NCBI GenBank assembly: GCA_028872015.1
Contig: JAGWLO010000001.1
Location: 62,001 to 126,000, forward strand
Length of the DNA: 64,000 bases
DNA from: Burkholderiales bacterium
GTDB lineage: Bacteria > Pseudomonadota > Gammaproteobacteria > Burkholderiales > Burkholderiaceae_C
Direction: 5' to 3'
Position 1 is the first letter of the stretch. Each line of letters starts with the position of its first letter. Shown here in pieces: positions 59,544 through 64,000 of this stretch. The position numbers and the translations under genes are program-made. The notes below the pieces were generated by a model. That model had not been told where the DNA came from. It made no database searches and worked only from the letters and a program-made list of their open reading frames with translations.

Positions 59544-60505
59544 GGCGGGCGTTCAGGGCTGGCAACGCCCTGATTCTGCCCGGCGTGTCGATCGCGCGCC
59601 GCGCCGGGCGCCTGCGCGGCCGCCGGCAGGTGCAGCAGCGCCTGCCCCATGCGCACGCGCTGCCCGGTGGCCAGGCCGGGGGCGGGCGCGAAGCCCGGCG
59701 GCGCGAAGACGATGATGGTCGAGCCGTGTTCGAACCAGCCCAGCTCCTGGCCCTTGGCCACGGCGGCATCGCAGGGCATCTCGTTCGGCCCCGGCCAGCG
59801 CAGATGCAGCAGCACGTCCAGGAAGTGCAGCCGGATGCTGGCCACCAGGATCGCCGCCACCGGCACCAGCGCGATCGGGTGGCCGCCCTGCGCCGCCGAC
59901 AGCCGCATCCGTATCAGTGCCCGCTCGTTGCGGCAGAACAGGCGCTCGACCCGCTTCAGCGCGATCGGGTTCACGTTCCAGGTGTCGCCGCCCAGGTAGC
60001 TCACATGCTCGATGCGGCCGTCGTGCGGCGCGTGGAAGCGGTGGTACATGCTGGAGGTCAGGCGCAGCGTGACGTAGCAGCCGCCCTCGAACGGCGCGGC
60101 ACGCTCGGCCGTGCCGAACAGGTCGGCGATGCGGTACGGGAAACCCTTGGCCTGCAGCAGCACGCCGGCCTGCACCGTGCCGGTTTCGCCCACGATGCCG
60201 TCGCAGGGGCTGGCCAGCACCCCGGGCCGCGCGTCCACCGTGCGCGCGCCGGGCCTGAGTTCGCGCGTGAAGCATTCATGCAGGCTGGCGTAGCGCCGGG
60301 GCTGGGCTTCGCGCAGGTCGAGGTCGGTGAACAGCCGCCACACCGCGATCGAGGCGGCGCACACCCAGGGGTGGCGGATGCGGCTGAACCAGCCCATGAA
60401 GCGCGTGAGCGCGATCCGCGGCACGCGGTTGGTGAGCAGGAAGTTCAGGTCTTCCTGCAGCAGCAGGCGGTCGCGCCAGTCGGCAAGTCGGAGCTTGGGT
60501 TTCAT
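59528..60505 (-). CDS. psd: Phosphatidylserine decarboxylase
   Basis: A 325-aa membrane-associated decarboxylase that makes phosphatidylethanolamine. It has RYASLHECFTRELRPGAR, LASPCDGIVGETG, YHRFHAPHDGRI, and the self-cleavage site FEHGSTIIVF, in which the GST Ser becomes the pyruvoyl group (the common LGST appears here as HGST). The N-terminus carries a hydrophobic segment. The C-terminal 40 residues are a low-complexity tail. It is divergent from the class III aminotransferase with 53 bp between and overlaps the cNMP/rhodanese gene. Whether this is the only psd in the genome cannot be told. Confidence 0.88.
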   Translation of the reverse strand: MKPKLRLADWRDRLLLQEDLNFLLTNRVPRIALTRFMGWFSRIRHPWVCAASIAVWRLFTDLDLREAQPRRYASLHECFTRELRPGARTVDARPGVLASPCDGIVGETGTVQAGVLLQAKGFPYRIADLFGTAERAAPFEGGCYVTLRLTSSMYHRFHAPHDGRIEHVSYLGGDTWNVNPIALKRVERLFCRNERALIRMRLSAAQGGHPIALVPVAAILVASIRLHFLDVLLHLRWPGPNEMPCDAAVAKGQELGWFEHGSTIIVFAPPGFAPAPGLATGQRVRMGQALLHLPAAAQAPGAARDRHAGQNQGVASPERPPCEPT

Positions 60506-60509
60506 AGGC

Positions 60510-60527
60510 CTGTCAACACGCAGACAT
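60510..60527 (+). promoter_or_regulatory. PHO-box-like site upstream of the class III aminotransferase
   Basis: CTGTCAA, a 4-bp spacer CACG, and CAGACAT: 11 of 14 positions agree with the double CTGTCAT PhoB site. It ends 31 bp before the aminotransferase ATG, in the 53-bp divergent gap with psd. A single pair is weaker than the triple element at 58413. Confidence 0.5.
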
Positions 60528-60558
60528 ACAACCGGGCTTCCACCACCGGGAATCCCGC

Positions 60559-62220
60559 ATGAACGACGTCTTCGACCTCGGCACCCTGGCCGGGGCCTGC
60601 GCCCTGGCCGCCCTGGGCCTGGCCTGGCCGCGGCTGAGCCGGCGGCTGGCGCTGTCGCGCGCCAAGCACCCGTCGCTGACCGGCCACGCGCGCATCGCCA
60701 AGCGCGTGGCCGCGCTGGTGCCGGGCTACGCCTACGACGAGGCGCGCTTCTTCGGTGCCGACGGGGCGCCACCCGAGGTGCTGGCCCGCCGGCGCGCGGG
60801 CTTCGTGCGCCTGGCCGCGCACCTGAACACGCGCCACGCGAAGTCGATCGCGCTGACGCAGAGCGCACGCGCGGGCATCTCGGATCTGCAGTTCACCGGC
60901 GCCTACCGGGTGCCCTTCCAGTTCAGCCGCTACCTGCGCCAGCAGGTCGGCATCGGTGCGTTCGTGCAGCGCACCGACGGCGTCCTGGTCACCGACCTCG
61001 ACGGCCAGCGCTTCTACGATCTGACGGGCTCGTACGGCGTGAACGTGTTCGGCCACGATTTCTACAAGGCCTGCATCGCCGAGGGCGCTGCGCGCGCGGC
61101 CGAGCTGGGCCCGCTGCTGGGCAGCTACCACCCTGCCGTGGCCTGGAACGTGGAGCAGCTGCAGCGCCTGTCGGGCCTGGACGAGGTGAGCTTCCACATG
61201 AGCGGCACCGAGGCCGTGATGCAGGCCGTGCGCCTGGCCCGCTACCACACGCGGCGGCCGTACCTGGTGCGCTTCAGCGGCGCCTACCACGGCTGGTGGG
61301 AAGACGTGCAGCCCGGCCCCGGCAACCCGCTGCCGCCGGGCCGCACCTACACGCTGAAGGAGATGGACGCGCGCACGCTGAAGGTGCTGCGCCAGCGCCG
61401 CGACATCGCCTGCGTGCTGGTCAACCCGCTGCAGGCGCTGCACCCCAATGCCGCCGCCCCGGGCGACAGCGCGCTCATCGACAGCTCGCGCCGCGCCGGC
61501 TTCGACCGCGCGGCCTACGCCGCCTGGCTGCAGCAGTTGCGCCAGGTGTGCACCGAGCGCGGCATCGTGCTGATCTTCGACGAGGTGTTCGTCGGCTTCC
61601 GCCTGGGCATCGGCGGTGCGCAGCAGTACTTCGGCGTCCAGGCCGACCTGGTGACCTACGGCAAGACGCTGGGTGGCGGCCTGCCGGTGGGCGTGGTCTG
61701 CGGCAAGGCGGCGCTGATGAAGCGTTACCGCGAAGAGCGCCCGGCCGACATCTGCTTCGCCCGCGGCACCTTCAACGCCCACCCCTACGTGATGGCGGCG
61801 ATGCAGGTGTTCCTGGAGCGGCTGCACAGCGAGCCGGTGCGCGTCATGCTGCAGGGCGCCGACGAGCGCTGGAACCGCCGTGCCGAGCAGCTGAACCTGC
61901 GGCTGCGCGAGGCCGGCCTGCCGGTGCAGGTGGCCAACCTGGGCAGCATCTGGACGGTCTACTACACCCAGCCCAGCCGCTACAACTGGATGCTGCAGTT
62001 CTACCTGCGCGAGCAGGGCCTGCTGCTGAGCTGGGTGGGCACCGGGCGCCTGATCTTCAGCCTGAACTACGGCGACGAAGAGTTCGAGGCGGTGCTGCAG
62101 CGCTTCGTGGCCGGGGCGCGCGCGATGCAGGCCGACGGGTGGTGGTGGGCCGGCCCAGGGCTGACGAACAAGGCCATCCGGGGCTCGGTGTTGCGGGAGA
62201 TGCTGCGGCATCGGTTTTGA
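60559..62220 (+). CDS. Membrane-anchored class III aminotransferase
   Basis: A 553-aa PLP enzyme. Residues 8-30 (LGTLAGACALAALGLAWP) make an N-terminal hydrophobic segment, not seen in ordinary family members. The fold type I core resembles glutamate-1-semialdehyde aminomutase: SGTEAVMQAVRLAR, FSGAYHGWW, DEVFVGFR and the Schiff-base Lys in TYGKTLGGGLPVG. HemL is excluded by the 110-residue N-terminal extension and the context. It could transaminate a lipid head group or a sugar, but no evidence fixes the substrate. PHO-box-like site upstream. Confidence 0.85.
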   Translation: MNDVFDLGTLAGACALAALGLAWPRLSRRLALSRAKHPSLTGHARIAKRVAALVPGYAYDEARFFGADGAPPEVLARRRAGFVRLAAHLNTRHAKSIALTQSARAGISDLQFTGAYRVPFQFSRYLRQQVGIGAFVQRTDGVLVTDLDGQRFYDLTGSYGVNVFGHDFYKACIAEGAARAAELGPLLGSYHPAVAWNVEQLQRLSGLDEVSFHMSGTEAVMQAVRLARYHTRRPYLVRFSGAYHGWWEDVQPGPGNPLPPGRTYTLKEMDARTLKVLRQRRDIACVLVNPLQALHPNAAAPGDSALIDSSRRAGFDRAAYAAWLQQLRQVCTERGIVLIFDEVFVGFRLGIGGAQQYFGVQADLVTYGKTLGGGLPVGVVCGKAALMKRYREERPADICFARGTFNAHPYVMAAMQVFLERLHSEPVRVMLQGADERWNRRAEQLNLRLREAGLPVQVANLGSIWTVYYTQPSRYNWMLQFYLREQGLLLSWVGTGRLIFSLNYGDEEFEAVLQRFVAGARAMQADGWWWAGPGLTNKAIRGSVLREMLRHRF

Positions 62221-62366
62221 GCAGGTCGTCGCATGCCTGACGGTGCCGACGTGGCGGCTGGCGGGCTCGCGACGCAGCCGCCTGCGCGTAGCCGGTGCAG
62301 GCCGATGCCGGGGCTTGCGTGCTTGCAGACCGACGGCGCTGCGGCCCGCGCCGCGAGGCGCATCCC

Positions 62367-62984
62367 TCACCCGCCGGAAGCCCCCCGGGCATGGTGCATC
62401 GGATCGATCAACTCGCCCCGAAGCAGGTGCCCCGGAGCGCGCCGATACAGCCACGCATCGTGGAACGGGTCGGTCACGATCTTGGTCGCCCACACGAGCC
62501 CGGTCTGCAGGTCGCGCAGGAAGAACAGGTGCACGGTGCGGAACAGCAGGCCGCCCACGCCCAGCGCCAGCCAGGCCATGCCGACGTTGTGCAGGTAACC
62601 CGAGAAGTCCGGCGCCGGCGCGATCAGGCCGAACACGGAGGGCGACCCCCACAGCAGCACCGGCGCCAGCGCCCAGGCCGTCATCAGCACCACCTTGCGG
62701 CGCAGGTTGTAGCCGACCTTGATCGCTTCCTTGTGCTCGTGGGTGGCGAGGTTGACGTCGTCCCAGCCGCGCGGCTCGAAGAAGAAGTGGCCGGCCTGGC
62801 GCGTGGTCATCGACACACCCCAGGCCAGCAGCGCCGCGCTCGCCGGGTCGACGAACAACAGCGCGTACGCGGCCAGGAAGCTGAGCGCGCTCACGAAGTG
62901 CAGCGCCTGGTTGATGCGGCTGTGGTGGTAGTAGCGGTGGTCGTCCCAGCGCTGGGTGGCCAGGGCTTGCAGAAAATTCTTCAC
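62367..62984 (-). CDS. Multi-pass membrane protein, His-rich
   Basis: A 205-aa protein starting at GTG with ribosome site CAGGAG 7 nt before. About four hydrophobic helices (near 28-50, 52-66, 98-115, 130-150) are interrupted by His-rich loops: HRYYHHSRINQALHF, RQAGHFFFEP and THEHKEAIKVG. The spacing of His-containing segments resembles the Mpo1/DUF962 lipid-metabolism dioxygenases or fatty-acid hydroxylases, but the match is weak. It is divergent from the GT4 gene, with PHO-box-like repeats in the gap. No function assigned. Confidence 0.65.
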   Translation of the reverse strand: MKNFLQALATQRWDDHRYYHHSRINQALHFVSALSFLAAYALLFVDPASAALLAWGVSMTTRQAGHFFFEPRGWDDVNLATHEHKEAIKVGYNLRRKVVLMTAWALAPVLLWGSPSVFGLIAPAPDFSGYLHNVGMAWLALGVGGLLFRTVHLFFLRDLQTGLVWATKIVTDPFHDAWLYRRAPGHLLRGELIDPMHHARGASGG

Positions 62985-63023
62985 CGAAGGGCTCCTGATC
63001 GCAGCGGCGGTGCCGGTTGCACC

Positions 63024-63076
63024 GTGACGGGATCGTGACCGGGCGCGATGAACGGGCCATGAACCGACGGTGACGG
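63024..63076 (-). promoter_or_regulatory. PHO-box-like direct repeats upstream of the membrane protein gene
   Basis: On the minus strand, CCGTCAC, GGTTCAT and CGTTCAT (ends at 63070, 63059, 63048) are 11 bp apart, and CGGTCAC and CCGTCAC (63035, 63024) form a second 11-bp pair. Each shares 4-5 of 7 bases with CTGTCAT. They lie 40-92 bp before the GTG at 62984. Confidence 0.45.
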
Positions 63077-63093
63077 TTGCGTGTCGGTGCGCC

Positions 63094-63111
63094 CTGTCAT
63101 CGCCCTGTTGC
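63094..63111 (+). promoter_or_regulatory. PHO-box-like site upstream of the GT4 gene
   Basis: CTGTCAT (perfect), 4-bp spacer CGCC, then CTGTTGC (4/7). It ends 14 bp before the ATG at 63126. If the gene starts at the GTG 63081, the site would lie inside the coding region, so the ATG start is favoured. Confidence 0.5.
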
Positions 63112-63125
63112 GCAAGCCGCCGACC

Positions 63126-64000
63126 ATGGTCGCCATGCTGCAAGCGCCAGACGAATCGATCCGGGTCGACGAGCTGCTGCCGCCACGCCGCTCGCTGCGC
63201 GTGGCGGTGGTGACCGAGACCTACCCGCCCGAGGTCAACGGCGTGGCGGCCACGGTGTGGCAGGTGGTCGAAGGGCTGCGCCGGCAGGGGCACGCGCTGC
63301 AGCTCATCCGGCCGCGCCAGGACGGCGCCGATGCCGCCAGCCGCGAGCCCGGCTTTGCCGAGCTGCTGATGCGCGGGCTGCCCATCCCGCGCTACCCGGC
63401 GCTGCGCATGGGCCTGCCCGCGCGGCGCGCGCTGGTGCGGCACTGGGCCCTGCACCGGCCCGACGTGGTGCACGTGGTCACCGAAGGGCCGCTGGGCTGG
63501 TCGGCCCTGCAGGCGGCGCGGCAGCTGCGGCTGCCGGTGGTGAGCGACTTCCGCACCAATTTCCATGCCTACAGCCGGCACTACGGCGTCGGCTGGCTGC
63601 GCCTGCCGGTGATGGCCTACCTGCGCAAGTTCCACAACCAGTGCGCCTGCACGATGGTGCCCACCGAGGACCTGCGGCGCGAGCTGCAGGCGGCCGGCTT
63701 CCAGGGCCTGCGCGTGGTGGCGCGCGGGGTCGATGCGCAGCACTTCGACCCCGCGCGGCGCAGCCCGGCCCTGCGCGCCACCTGGGGCGCCGGGCCCGAC
63801 ACGCTGGTGGCGCTGTGCGTGGGCCGGCTGGCGCCGGAGAAGAACCTGGGCCTGCTGCTGGACGCGGTGGCCGCCATGCAGGCGATCCACCCGCCCCTGC
63901 GCCTGGTGCTGGTGGGCGACGGCCCCGAGCGCACGCGGCTGCAGCAGCGCTGCCCGCAGGCGCTGTTCGCCGGCACGCAGCGCGGCCCGGCGCTGGCGGC
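63126..64000 (+). CDS. Agt-like family 4 glycosyltransferase, 3' truncated
   Basis: The first 291 residues of a GT-B enzyme; the frame is open to the end of the window. RVAVVTETYPPEVNGVAATV is the N-terminal nucleotide-fold start of GT4 enzymes acting on diacylglycerol or mannolipids. DVVHVVTEGPLGWSAL, the acceptor-side SDFRTNFHAYSRHYG, and VGRLAPEKNLGLLL (start of the donor domain) follow. In alphaproteobacteria plcP is adjacent to agt, a GT4 that makes glucosyl- and glucuronosyl-diacylglycerol under low phosphate. ATG 63126 is chosen; GTG 63081 is an alternative. Confidence 0.85.
   Translation, partial: MVAMLQAPDESIRVDELLPPRRSLRVAVVTETYPPEVNGVAATVWQVVEGLRRQGHALQLIRPRQDGADAASREPGFAELLMRGLPIPRYPALRMGLPARRALVRHWALHRPDVVHVVTEGPLGWSALQAARQLRLPVVSDFRTNFHAYSRHYGVGWLRLPVMAYLRKFHNQCACTMVPTEDLRRELQAAGFQGLRVVARGVDAQHFDPARRSPALRATWGAGPDTLVALCVGRLAPEKNLGLLLDAVAAMQAIHPPLRLVLVGDGPERTRLQQRCPQALFAGTQRGPALA

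Overview
The window is a very GC-rich bacterial chromosome segment with short intergenic gaps, many GTG/TTG starts and many ATGA or TGATG stop/start overlaps. Gene content and order (glyA-nrdR-minor pilins-ribD-ribBX-ribH-nusB, ybgC-tolQRA, ubiD, a DUF3016 protein, a PEP-CTERM protein) point to a betaproteobacterium of the order Burkholderiales, probably near the Rubrivivax/Leptothrix/Ideonella group. No tRNA, rRNA, insertion sequence, phage gene or CRISPR array was seen. Both ends cut genes: an outer-membrane efflux channel at the left and a GT4 glycosyltransferase at the right.

Layout. 1-5790: a Cus-type Cu(I)/Ag(I) efflux operon (channel, adaptor, RND pump, CusF-like chaperone). 5908-15710: two convergent, translationally coupled gene sets that look like a reduced aryl-polyene/xanthomonadin-type locus: ketosynthase, chain-length factor, two flavin enzymes with the halogenase WxWxIP signature, GT2, acyltransferase, a MipA/OmpV barrel, a lipoprotein hydrolase and, divergently, a PAP2 protein. 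No acyl carrier protein, ketoreductase, dehydratase or ligase is present. 15741-25576: housekeeping genes (glnS, DUF3016, FKBP isomerase, class V aminotransferase-fold enzyme, helix-hairpin-helix protein, YgiQ radical SAM protein, ABC exporter) with a small tandem palindromic repeat. 25759-30047: GMC oxidoreductase, a structured intergenic region, a PEP-CTERM protein behind a sigma-54-type promoter, and ubiD. 30298-42988: lytic transglycosylase, glyA behind a ZTP riboswitch, nrdR, six type IV pilus minor pilin genes, riboflavin genes, nusB and an aminotransferase. 43054-47730: Ser/Thr kinase with a PEGA domain, TssQ-like lipoprotein, ybgC, tolQ, tolR and tolA. 47743-54320: 5-oxoprolinase and a GspE/PilB-type ATPase.

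The most interesting region is 54330-64000. A PlcP-like metallophosphoesterase, an MGDG-synthase-type glycosyltransferase and an M61 peptidase form one overlapping operon. Upstream of it lie three half-sites resembling PHO boxes at exact 11-bp spacing. Similar 11-bp direct repeats lie upstream of a class III aminotransferase, a multi-pass membrane protein and an Agt-like GT4 enzyme. I infer a PhoB-controlled system that replaces phospholipids with glycolipids during phosphate starvation, with several members not previously placed in such a pathway.
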